From the NCBI GenBank assembly GCA_013400975.1, contig WBMZ01010248.1, positions 1 through 64,000 of the forward strand: a stretch of 64,000 nucleotides of DNA, read 5' to 3'. This document shows positions 13,751-24,388 of the stretch, one piece after another. A program made the position numbers and the translations under genes. The DNA comes from Atrichornis clamosus (lineage: Eukaryota > Chordata > Aves > Passeriformes > Menuridae). The number at the start of each line of letters is the position of its first letter. The first letter of the stretch is position 1. The notes beneath the pieces were generated by a model. The model had not been told where the DNA came from, did no database searches, and saw only the letters and a program-made list of their open reading frames with translations.

Positions 13751-14403
13751 CTAAGGGTAGGGACCAAAGACACAGATAGGAGTAAGTTACTACAGCTTCT
13801 CAGCTTCAGGGCTCATCCACCCTTCTGGTGGGACACAGCAGGCCTGGCACGGGAAAAGCCACAGGAGACGTCTGGACACTAATTTCTAAAGCACTGCTAT
13901 TAGAGGGCATGTCCAAGGGCTGGATCCTCCCAGCTGAAGATCTAAACCTTATGGCAAGAGGATATTAAAGGATAAATTGAAGACTATGGACACAACACCA
14001 ATAGTAAGGATTACCAGTGGCAGAAGCCAGCATTGCTGTTGAGCAAACTCCCACTGAATAAAAGACACCTTTTTTGCACTCTCAGCTGGGAAGCCCCAGA
14101 AGTTGCTGCCCCATCAGCACAGGTTACCTCATGGAAACTCTTCCCAGCTCACCTTAAAGGCTGGCATTTCCCTGTATTACAGAGCCCTCTCTTCCCCATG
14201 AACTAGCAACTCTTTCTCTTGTTTTCAGCATGAGACAGGCCCACGGGCACACTCTTCTCAGTCTTCCTAGGAAGACTTTTCTCCTCAAAGAGAACCACAT
14301 CTGATCTAACCTGACCTAAGGAGCTCCCACACTACTGGCAAAACAAATACACAGGTCCCAGCATTTGCTCCCCTGTGCAGAGACAGCACAAAGCCCTCCT
14401 CAG

Positions 14404-14571
14404 CAGCACTGCCTCCGTAACTCCCCACTGACAGTCTGTACCTGGCCCTGCTCGAGGCAGCCTGGAAGAAGTCACAGACAGCACAGCCAGATTCACTGGC
14501 TTTCCGCAAATCCACACGGCGCTCATAGCAGATGGAGCTGCTGCTCGTGAGGTTGTGCAGCTTGTCAAGAC
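14404..14571 (-). pseudogene. TNN: TNN relic: fibrinogen-like exon with destroyed donor site
   Basis: Starts after TTTCTAG with GLDKLHNLTSS and continues YERRVDLRKASES, then RARYRLSVGSYGGSA, all standard fibrinogen-like core sequence. The frame is open, but where family structure and the next exon's phase require the donor GT, the - strand reads CT (14402-14403 on + are AG instead of AC). A transcript would read through into the intron. Confidence 0.85.
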
Positions 14572-15973
14572 CTAGAAATAAAAAACAATTACTCTTAAAA
14601 GGGAGAAGCCTGTTTACCTTTGCAGTCATAGATTCTCACCCCATGGCCATTTTGGTTAAATCTGCTATTTCCTGCCTCCCTCCTTCCCTGCTTGAGGCTT
14701 CATGACAATTTGCCAAGTTTATTCTGTCTTACCTCAGTTTCTGACAAGAGACAGAAGTATCAGAAAAAACAAAAAAACTTAACCAGCACAAGACTGACTG
14801 TACTGCAACATTATTTTCTCCAGAACATTTAAAGACTCTTACTCCAAAAATCTTACCCTATTTAATGCTGGATTCTCTGATTCTCACATTGCTCTCTAGC
14901 AGAACAAGACAGACAGAAAATGACTGAGTACACCAGTCTCCTGGCCTTTGCATTTTCACAAATAAAATTTCTTTGTTTCCCCTCTCATAGGAACACACAA
15001 GTCTGAAATAAACAGTCTAGAGTTTGGCTTGCTCTGGGACTGTTCCAAAGCCCAAAAATGTCAGTGGAAATACTTCGTGGGCAAAGCAAGGATTGCAGAG
15101 TGAGCACTCATGAGAGGATGAGGAGAGACAAGGAAGATGGGGACGAGAAATGCTCATCCCAACAAAAACGCAGACGAAAAGGCAAAGTGTTCAGGAACAG
15201 ACAACCTCAGTTGATCATAGAATCATTAAGATTGGAAAAGACCTCCAATATCATTGAGTCCAAATTTTATGATGGTACATTTCATCTGAGCAGGGCACAC
15301 ACAGGAATCCACCTCCATTTTCTGGCTGCACATAAGTACTGGGGTGAATACTTAGTTGTGCAAATTTTACAGTTTACTTTCCACAAACCTGAGCATGGTC
15401 TAAACACTTAGACAAAACAAGTTTAGAGACAAGATTCATGAGGCCTTTGGGTTTCTAAACTTCACCAAAATCAGAGCGGCTTGGCAGTAACACACAACAA
15501 TTTGTTTCAGTGGAGAAAATCACTTCTCACTGAAAGGTGAAAAAGGTAATAAAGATATTTTTCTCTGGTTGTTTACGGAGATTGCTATCAGAGAACCTCA
15601 GACTCACTCTTCCATGTCCACACACACTCCCCACCTGAAAGCATCTGTGCTTCTGTCTTCAGATTCCTTTGAGCTGCTCAACACTTCCTGTGTTCAACAC
15701 TCAACACTCCTCTGTGGCCAGAGTTGAGGTGCACACTCACAGCACTAGCAATGAAAATACTAACAGGCATCAGCTGAACTGCGTTAACTGTACATACACA
15801 TAACCCTAGACTGTAGGTACATCAGCATCCACCACCCTCCCTAAAACAAGCCACTCCATCCAGGAAGGAACACAGGAGTGCAGCAGAGCAAAAGGTGCCT
15901 CAACTAACACCTGTGTCGTGTCCGCAGGATTACATTCATCAAACAGCAGGAAGAGGAGCAGAGCAGCACTCAC
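14572..15973 (-). other. TNN: TNN intron region lacking the expected second fibrinogen exon
   Basis: About 1.4 kb between two fibrinogen-like relic exons. A short CR1 3' end lies at 15215-15272. The exon that should encode the FxRRxNG...EFWLG part of the domain is not recognisable, so it is either deleted or eroded beyond reading by eye. Confidence 0.5.
15215..15272 (-). repeat. Short CR1-like 3' end
   Basis: TCATAGAATCATTAAGATTGG followed by AAAAGACCTCCAATATCATTGAGTCC: the reverse complement of a CR1 3' end with its ATTCTATGA tail. Only about 60 bases are recognisable. Confidence 0.65.
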
Positions 15974-16123
15974 TACCACCTGCCTCTGTCAGTGCTCATG
16001 TCACAGTGCAGCTGCAGGGGCTGCTGCCACCCCCGCTCAGGTAAATGGGGCACACGCTGCTGGAGGCATTTCCGTCCCGCTGCGCCTGGCTGCCGTCTGT
16101 GGGACACTGGTAGGGGAGGCTCA
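15974..16123 (-). pseudogene. TNN: TNN relic: first fibrinogen-like exon, frameshifted
   Basis: After the acceptor TTCTCACAG the frame reads VSLPYQCPTDGSQ, then CPIYLSGGGSSP, matching the start of a tenascin fibrinogen domain. It then loses register: the expected LQLHCDMSTD continues in another frame, while the first frame ends at a TGA (15996-15998). A plausible donor GTGAGT sits at 15973-15968. The following family exon (F.RRQNG ... EFWLG) was not found between here and 14571. Confidence 0.78.
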
Positions 16124-16360
16124 CTGTGAGAACAGAGAGGGCAAAACTGCCAATCAGCAAAGCAGGCAACAGAGCTGGAGGAAGCACTTCACCCCCTTGG
16201 GAAGCTCCTACGGACAATGGTACTGGAAGAGAAGCACAGAAAGCAGCAGCCCCCACTACACTCACACAGTGCCCAGCTGCATCAGCAGGTAGCAGCTGGC
16301 AGCCCTCCCCACTGCCTGGGAGCTGGCACACAGATGGGGTTCCCAAGGCTGAAGGAGACA

Positions 16361-16665
16361 GAACCACAGAATACTCGAATGGTTTGGGTTGGAAGGGACC
16401 TTAAAGCTCATCTCATTCCAACCCTATGCCATGGCAGGGGTGACACTTAGCTAGATCAGGTTGCTCAGAGCCCCACTCAGCCTGGTCTTGAACACTTCCA
16501 GGGATGGGGCAGCCACAGTCTCTATGGGCAAACTGTGCCAGCACCTCATCACCCTCTGAGGAAAGAATTTCTTCCTGATCTCTAATCTAAACCTGCCCTC
16601 TGTCAGCTTAAAACCATTGCCCCTTGTCCTGCCACTACCTGCCCATATAAAAAGTCCCAGCCTTG
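16361..16665 (-). repeat. CR1 LINE 3' fragment
   Basis: Well-preserved bird CR1 3' end in reverse orientation, from GAACCACAGAATACTCGAAT through TTGGAAGGGACCTTAAAG, CACTTCCAGGGATGGGGCAG and the region near TCTAATCTAAACCTGCCCTC. It lies in the TNN intron between the last FN3 and the first fibrinogen relic exons. Confidence 0.9.
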
Positions 16666-17261
16666 GCTCACAGGAAGAGCAGGAAGAGGAGCCCTTATTT
16701 GTAAAGGCAAGAGTGGCAGAAAATAGGGACTTTCATTTCTCTGCATTTCACAATTAATTCACAATTGGCAGCCCTGTGGGCACTGGCACAGTACAAGAGG
16801 TTCCCACAGCATGCTGGCATTAAATGTTTGATTTGCTGCCACTCTGGTGTGCATTTCCTGACCTCTGAACAACCTGGGCAGCTACCCAAGGCCCTGAGAT
16901 TACTAACACTGCCGTGACCTGTCATTACTAGGACATGCAGAAAGATCTCTTGCATATCATCCTCTCTCCTGTCCACTGGCAGCTCACCAGCAGGCTTTCT
17001 CCTGTACTTGGCTATACACTGCTGACCAGTGTGGACAATCTCCACTCACACTGTTCCACTGTGCTCCCAAGCCTCCAGATTGCGTGGCTTAGAACAGACA
17101 CTCAGCCAAAAGTAATACCACTGATTTGTTAAATGGTTTGCTTATGATCACAGTTTTCCTGTGCATCTGTGGGACATGAACTCTGTCTTTGATCTCTACC
17201 ATGAAGCACAACAGCCATTTTCTCAACAGGGGAAAAATGCAACATCCAAACCAATTCCTAC

Positions 17262-17382
17262 CTGTTGAGGAGGTGCTGTCTGTCTTTCTGCTCTGGTGAT
17301 CTCCCTTGTAGGCCATCACAAAGACAGTGTACCTCACTCCTTCCAGCACAAACCATTGTTCACTGGGACCCAGCTGTACTTC
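17262..17382 (-). pseudogene. TNN: TNN relic: last FN3 repeat, second half
   Basis: After CTTGGCAG the frame reads EVQLGPSEQWFVLEGVRYTV and then FVMAYKGDHQSRK, the second half of the final tenascin FN3 repeat, ending at a good donor (CAACAG/GTAGGA). It is open but about three residues short before VRYTV, consistent with a small in-frame deletion. Confidence 0.8.
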
Positions 17383-17916
17383 CTGCCAAGTAACAGAGAT
17401 CAAAGCTCAACCCAACTCAGAACAGCATGTAGCTTTTCTGGACCACAGTGACTCATACGCCATACGCATTTCTTGTAGAGGCTTTTCTTGTAGAGTTCAG
17501 ATGGGCAAATTCACCACGTATTCTTGAAGCATGGTGTCCATCTCAGAAGGAAGATTTGGGGCAAGGTGTCAAGAAACACTCCTAGGACACTGAGGACACC
17601 CTGTCCCTGGTGCATGCTGCCCTTCCAGGTAATAACAAGTTAGAAAAGTGAAGAGGCAACCATGTTTTCTGCACCCAAAGATCTCTTGGGAAGGTGATTC
17701 CACTGCCACAAAGTCCCTCAACAGCTTCTACTCATGACAGCAGCACGTAGCCTTCCTGGAGCTCTCCCTCCGTGGGTCACAGAGAGCATAGATTCCCCCT
17801 CAAAGTTGTTTTTCTGTGGTCCACACACCCACAAGGCTCAACTGGCAGAGCCCATAATCACAGGGGTGATTTCAGTGGGGTCTACAGGCCTGAGGAATTC
17901 AAGGAATTCAGTGTAC

Positions 17917-18037
17917 CTCACTGGTACCATCTTCACCCTGGTAAGTCAAAGAACCTCTGCTGCAGGAGGAATCCAAGTAGCCACAGCAGTAGAATGAGTC
18001 ACATCTGATGCACGGAGATTCTTGGGAGGATCAATCT
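17917..18037 (-). pseudogene. TNN: TNN relic: last FN3 repeat, first half, frameshifted
   Basis: Reads EIDPPKNLRASDVTHSTAV then ATWIPPAAEV, a clear FN3 A-C strand segment. A small deletion then shifts the frame and gives TGA at 17946-17948; the lost frame resumes as LTYQGEDGTSE directly before the exon end. The donor is weak (GAG/GTACAC). The exon is 121 bases, which does not preserve phase. Confidence 0.8.
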
Positions 18038-21020
18038 CTATTCAGAAAGAAACATTAAGTCCCACTACATAAATGAAAGACACACACTGCAGTACAGGGC
18101 TTGGGCTGAACTACAGTTGCTTGAAAGTCACCCAGTGGCCTTCACAGCAAGCAGCAGAAGCCTAGATCAAACACTGCAAGGTCTGCTACAGATCTGGCTG
18201 GGATGTTCTCTGAGTCCTGCAATCAGCTCAACTGTGCAGTGTCCAGGAGCTCCTGGCATGTCTGCCTGAGGAGCCTCCATCAGGCTAATCTCTGTGGAGC
18301 ACTCACAGATAGGACAGTTTTGGGCTCTATGCTCCAGGCCCGGAGGACGGTCCTAACGTGGCCTGCTGAGAGCCCCTGCACCTTGTTCCCCTACTGCAGA
18401 TGAAGAATGACTTCACAGGCTTTGTTGTTGTGCTTCAGTCTTCTTCAGTAAATGCAGGAATACAAAGAAACCCAGAGCTTTACAATTCAGTCTGTGCTGG
18501 GTATGGGACACCAGCTCCTTCACTGGCATCAAAGACTTAGCCAGACTTTTCCTGAGCAGTCAGACTGCCCAAGGTCAGCATGAGGAAAAAAACAGAATTA
18601 TTTTAATGCAATGCCAGTTCACAGCAGTTGTCAAGAAGTGTCTTACAAGGTGCCAACAAGGGGGTTGCAGTGCTTCCCTCAGGATAAATGCAATTTTTAA
18701 ATCTAGAAAGTAACAACACTGGAAGCTGCTTCTCCCTAATTCTCATCCTGTGCTTGCTATATTCTATATATTTTGGGAACAACTTAAGGAAACAATTTGA
18801 TGAGTAAGGTTTTACGGTTTTTCCAAGTTTTACAGAGAAGGTCCTTGGTGGGCAGTGCTGGCCTCCAGGGAAGAGTGCTCCAACCCTGAAGTACACCTTA
18901 GTTTATATCAAACTATAACCAAATACTTTATCTCAATTCCCTGCTCTTCCACAAATCTCGCTGGAGGACTGTGGTCATGTTGCTGCCTATCTACTCTGTA
19001 TAAACCAGGCAACAAAACTTCCCAGGCCTTGAAGAATGAGGATAAGCGTAACAAAAATGATAATGCATCAGTGAAATAATGCAGTCGTGAAAAGGCCACA
19101 AAAAAACCACAAGGCCATGCTTTGTCTGTCTTAGATAAATGAGAGGAGTTGAGCAGGGTGGCTCCTCCCAGGAAATGCTGCACTCCTCATGCACAGTTAC
19201 TGCTTAAAGCAGATAAAAAGGCAGAGAAGAAGAAATCAAAACACCAAATGTAAGAGCAGGGACAGTAGCACCGTAATTCACACCCCATGTTGTTTAAAAC
19301 GCTGTCTATTCATCACAACCAAACACCACCTTTCACTGGGCTCGTGAGTTAAGCAGTAGTCCATTACCTAATGAACCCGTGCTTCATTTGGGAGAGCACT
19401 ACACAATTGCTTTAAGTGAAACCAGGAAACCTCCTCAGAGCCGCTCACTACATGTGTACCTCCAGCTGGACAGGAGAGGGAGCTAACAGGTACCAAATCC
19501 ACCCCAAGAAGCAAGGGATGGGAATGATCGCCTCAGAGGCTGCAGTCTCACAGCACTGCCCTTAAAGGCCAGCTGGCAGTTCCCATGGGTTCAGGAGGCC
19601 GCCGCAGGGCAGCTCCCTGCTACAGCCGGTTTTAATGCTAGGGAGTAATCAGCCAGCACCTTGAGTGAGAAAATGTATTTTTTTTTTCACCAGAAGTTGT
19701 ATTGTTTTAGCAGAGGTATCATTTCTTTGGTGCAGATATTTCAAAAATATCACTACTAATGTTAAATGCATTCCCTCTCCCAGCAGTTTCACTTCATGTG
19801 GAATTTCCAGGTGCCTCCATTTTCATGCCAGTTCAAAAAAAACAATAAAAATTCAATTTGCTGAAACTCTCCTTGAATTTATAGTTCCAGATAGGTTTAG
19901 CCCTTTGGCCTCAAGAGATTTGTCCCCATTTGTCCCCATCAGCTGCCCTTGACCTCTGTAAGCACTGAGGAACTCTTTGGTATTTTGCCCTAAATCCAAG
20001 CTTCAACTGTTCTATCTCACACCAGCTGGATTCATAAACTAGAAAAAGTACATTAGCAAGGTCAATTGATACGGAGTAACCCCGAATGTTCCAGTACATC
20101 ACAATCCTTATGGCTAACTGAACAGGATAGATTTAAGCATGCTTAGCAGCCTCCTAGGACTGGCTTAAGGTCACGGGTCAAAGGGCAGGCTTTATTTTTA
20201 ACTGTCTCCAATGCCAAAATGGTTTCATTTTGGTTGTTAAGCCTCTTTTTTTGTTAGGTTTGATAGCAGCACATGAAGCACTGCATGCTTTTGATTAAGG
20301 ACTAGTGAAATAGGGACCATCAGCTGTCATCACTCTTGTATTATGACATCTGCCTCTTCTATAATCATCTACAGCAGCAATCTCTGTTACAGAAGCCTAT
20401 ATGCATGTATTTAAATGACTAAATTTAATGATTTAAGTGGGGTTACCATGGTGCATCTTCAATATCCAGCAATGCAAGAAGAGCTCATAAAACATAAAAT
20501 AACAAGAGCAGGGTCCTTCTGTTGGGAGGAAAGGGTTAAAAGTGGAAGAATGGTGCGGAGGATGGTACATTCAGTGACCTTGCAGCTGGGAATGCCCAGG
20601 CCTGGAGAATAACAGTGTGGGAAGCCCCATATATTATGCCTACTGCTGTTTCATCCTCTGTCTGTTTTGACAAGTAGAATTTCTGTGTAGACATAATGTC
20701 TGGTGTTTGGAGAGACTTCGAGGCACTCTCACAGACGTGTTTAAGCTCTCTGTTTTGGGAGAGAGGAGATCAAAGCTCAGAGATCACAAAAAAGCCCAGA
20801 GGAGATCACAGCATGGTGGTAAACAACACGTGCATGGGCCCTTGGCACTCCCGCTTGTGTGTCTCTGCCCAGGTGTTGCTTCAGGATCCTCCAAGTTAGA
20901 GAAGTAATGAAATAAACTTACTCTTTGCACTTCAGCCATGGTTTTGTGGTTGTTCCAGATGCCTGCCTGTGTCGACTCACACCTTCCCTCCCATTTCCTT
21001 TCCCTTCTGTCCACAGTTAC
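18038..21020 (-). other. TNN: TNN intron, no recognisable element
   Basis: Roughly 3 kb between FN3 relic exons. Apart from short A/T tracts nothing recognisable was seen; no additional FN3 exon could be read on the - strand. Confidence 0.4.
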
Positions 21021-21284
21021 CTGTGAGAGTGTCAGTGGTTGCCCTCTTGCTCTGCTTGCTCCCCAGCTCAGCTCAGAGATGGATGGTGAACTTCATGGCT
21101 GGCTTCAGTCCCAGCAGGGTGGCAGTGCTCCTGTCCTTCCCCACCCCTATTTCCTTGGTGTGCCCATCAGCAGAAGTGTAGCTTACCATATACCTGTCCA
21201 TGGGAGCTTGGACTCTGTCCCAGGAGATGGTGGCTGAGTCCCTTGTCACTTGGTCAGTTACCAGATTCTTTGGGCTGTCCATTT
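21021..21284 (-). pseudogene. TNN: TNN relic: FN3 exon with nonsense codon
   Basis: A 264-base, phase-1 FN3 exon with good splice sites (TTTCATAG, CACAG/GTAACT). It reads EMDSPKNLVTDQVTRDSATI then SWDRVQAPMDRYMVSYTSAD, with the B-strand Trp present. Near the end the codon expected to be Trp (in HLWAE) is TGA at 21073-21075. Otherwise the exon is undamaged. Confidence 0.88.
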
Positions 21285-21926
21285 CTATGAAATAAAGTGC
21301 AGAGTAAAAAGACACATACTCCCCTTAAAATTTTTTTATTTTCAAAGCCCCATGATCCTACCCTCAGGAAACAAAGGCTGACATGGACTAAGTCATCTGT
21401 GCCTTTACTGTGTCTCAGTGGCTAATGACCACACTTGCTACTGACAATGCAGAAGCGGAGCAAGACAAGGTAAGGCACTGAGGCACAGCCAGACAAAGCC
21501 CTCAGGAGTAAAACATCAACTAGAGATACAGAGAAGAATGACTGTGCAGAAGAAGGTCCAGCTGAAATTTCAGGCTATGTCAAACTTAAGTTCTTATGAA
21601 CCTTAAGAGAGATCCATCAGACTAGTTATTTGGGAGCAATCATGGCTCTGGATTCCTGGATGATGTGGATGCAGTGAGGCAAAGAAAAAGATGTGAGAGC
21701 CTGAGCCAGCACCAACAGCTTGCTTCCTTTAACAGCCTCTCCCACAAATATCTTGAGCTCTGAGGTGCCAGCAAGGTGTAACACTTCTCCATATTATGAC
21801 TGAGAAAGGAAGTCCTTGGTAAAAGAAGTGGCCAAAGCAGAACATAATCATAGCTAATCGACCATGTGAAACAACATTACTCCTTCCACAGCTGCAAAAT
21901 CACATTCCAACGTTTCCACAGGTCAC

Positions 21927-22100
21927 TCAGGACAGTGTTTTTGCCTGCCCTCTTGCTCTGCCTGCTTCCTTTCCCTGCCCAGACACAGATGATGCAAACC
22001 ACATCTGGCTTCAAACTAATCTGGATAGGAAGACTTGTGTCCTGCCCCATCTCTCCCTCATTTCCAGGAAGCAGCAGCAGTGTCCTCTGCCAATCAGGTA
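21927..22100 (-). pseudogene. TNN: TNN relic: eroded FN3 exon
   Basis: Only pieces of an FN3 repeat survive: AEDTAAASWK near the B strand and, after a missing middle of roughly 90-100 bases, SLKPDVVCIICVWAGKGSRQ then SKRA near the end. The limits are approximate and no usable splice sites are evident. It resembles the intact exon at 21021-21284. Confidence 0.6.
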
Positions 22101-22409
22101 GGCTTCAGCCTAGCTAAGTGGTCAACTTCTGCATGCAAAAACCTTGATTATACAAATAAAATTACTGATAGTTAAGAGACTTTATATCCAGGCTTAAACC
22201 ATTTCCTATTCTTTCATGTTTTAGGAAAAGATTATTAAAATAATGGTGTTTCCTCCCTTGTTTCATTAATGAATACTATTCTTATCAGTGACACTAGCTG
22301 AACTGGTGTCTAACATATGATCTGCAACAGGCCAGGAGAAAACAGGCCAGAATTGAGACCACCTCCTCAACATAGTGTCATGTAGAAGCACAAAGATTCC
22401 TTGGAATAC

Positions 22410-22656
22410 CTGTCACTGCCTCGGTGCTGATTATTTTGCTTTCTCTGCCCAGAGGAACATGACATATTGAATGCCAGGTTTCAGTCCTGTCAGAGTCATG
22501 GTAGTCTTGTTCTTTCCTGTTTCTATCTCCTCTGTGTCACCAACAGAGTGTAGTTCACCATGTACCTATCTGTGAGAGCCTGGGCCCCGTCCCAGGAGAC
22601 GGTGACTGTGTCCTCTGTCACTTGGTCAGTCACCAGGTGAGCTGGGCTGTTGATTT
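22410..22656 (-). pseudogene. TNN: TNN relic: FN3 exon with lost acceptor and frameshift
   Basis: Reads INSPAHLVTDQVTEDTVTVS then WDGAQALTDRYMVNYT. The position that should be the acceptor AG is AC (22657-22658 on +), directly after a pyrimidine-rich CTGTCTCTGC. A one-base deletion shifts the frame after NYT, giving TAG at 22523-22525; the true frame (GDTEEIETGKNKTT ... LKPGIQYVMFLWAEKA) continues beside it. The exon is 247 bases rather than 264. Confidence 0.85.
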
Positions 22657-23616
22657 GTGCAGAGACAGTCAGAAGTGAAGAACACAGGCTGTCACAGTTA
22701 GGCTGTGCTGTGACCTGTGACACTGCTTACCCTCAAGGCTAGTTTCTTCCTTTTTCAAGTCCTGTTTCTGATCACACATTGACTGGACCCACAAAGCTGA
22801 AAGGTGACAAGGTCTGAGGTGGTTTGACAGGTCTGTCTTTAATTCTTACAGATGATTTCCTAGGAAACAGCACAGCCAGTCCTGACCTAGACAGAAGAGC
22901 CTTTACAAAGCATGATACTGTTTTGTCATGGTCACAAGCCTTCAAAGCTCACATACATGTCATCTGTCCAGAAAGTGAGAGAACAACCAAAGCTCTTTTG
23001 CCAAGAGCCCAGGGTGACCCAGGTATGCTTTTATTCATCTCCCTCCAGCAAATACCTGACAAAGATGAGTCTTGTCAGTGCTTGCCACCACTTTCAATGG
23101 ATTCAGATGTTCAGATTTACAGTGCTGTTATAAATTGGAAACACATCAGGAAGGTCACTACGCATCCTTAACCAGGACTGGCAACGTAAGAAAAATTGAG
23201 AAACCATGATTACTCATTCTATTACAAAAAATGGTACCTGCATGCTATTAATCTCTCTGGACTTCAATTTCTTCATCTGCATAAGGGAGCTGAATATTTC
23301 CCTATCTCATGATGAAGGATAAACAAATTAACCAATTAAAATAAGACTATACAAATACATACAAGACACTGCTGCAAGGGTTTGTTTACCCTAATCCTTG
23401 TTAGTATTTACAACACAACCCATTCGTAGTCCCTACACGTAATTAGAATCATTCTGTAATGATGCTGGATAGGTTTCAAAGCAAAATGCACTAGCCTGAA
23501 GACTTGATCTGTTAAGCCTGAATCTACCTCTGCTATTAGACTTAGGGTGGGCATACTGAGTGTCAAGGCCAAGCTGAGCTTTAAGTTATACTCAACAAAG
23601 TCTATTGCCCACTTAC

Positions 23617-23876
23617 CTGTCACAGCCTCAGTGCTGGCCTTCTTGCTCTGCTCTTCTCCCTTCCTTGCCCAGATGTAAATGATGTACTTTGTGCCTGGCT
23701 TCAGTCCTGCCATGGTAGTGACATTCTTGTCTTTTTCCACCTTTCTCCTCCATGTCCCCATTAGCTGAGGTGTAGCTCACTCCATCTGTCCACTGAAACC
23801 TGGACTTTGTTCCAGAAAACAGTAATTGCATCCTCTGTCACTTCATCAGTTAACACCTCAGTCAGGCTGTTGATTT
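23617..23876 (-). pseudogene. TNN: TNN relic: FN3 exon with two frameshifts
   Basis: Reads EINSLTEVLTDEVTEDAITV then FWNKVQVSVDR before a deletion in the DRYMV motif; the lost frame resumes VSYTSANGDMEEK, then a further shift leads to VEKDKNVTTMAGLKPGTKYI. The first frame stops at TAA 23761-23763. Acceptor (TCTGGTAG) and donor (CAG/GTAAGT) are intact. Length is 260 instead of 264. Confidence 0.85.
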
Positions 23877-24289
23877 CTACCAGAAAAAGTCATAATTACT
23901 TGAAGTTTTAGTACAATGTTGTGGCAATCACAATGGTCTAAAGACACAGACAACACAAGTTTTATAGTCAGAGGTAGTGAGCTTTATTAGACTATCACAT
24001 TCATTTGGAAAAACAGATGAGATTTGGGAAATGATTCTATGTCTCAAGACCTAAAAAGGGTCTTGTGTATCCCAAAGCTTGCTTATTTTTTCCTCTCCAG
24101 CCCAAACTGGTAAATCTAACAGAAGTTTTATCTTTAGCTGTAAACTGTGTTTTGATCATGCAGTGTAAGTAACTGGTGCTTAAGCGAGTCACCACTGGAT
24201 ATCACCATTTGTGGAGCCAAGGCATTTTGTACTGCTGGATACAGTGCAAGGAAGGTAAAACAAGTGTGCTAACTGCTTCCATGTCCTGC

Positions 24290-24388
24290 CGTTCTTGGTA
24301 CACTGGTAACCACGTCAGCATGTCAGTGCCAAGGTGGCTGAGTCAGTCATCCCTCTGCCCTGTGCTGGGTGAGCTGGGCTGCTGGTTT
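24290..24388 (-). pseudogene. TNN: TNN relic: possible eroded FN3 exon start
   Basis: After TTCTACAG the bases resemble the 5' part of neighbouring FN3 exons: ETSSPAH, then a stretch containing ACTCAGCCACC identical to the exon at 21021-21284, followed by TGA. The rest is unreadable. Judged a probable relic from the shared start and position in the array. Confidence 0.4.
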
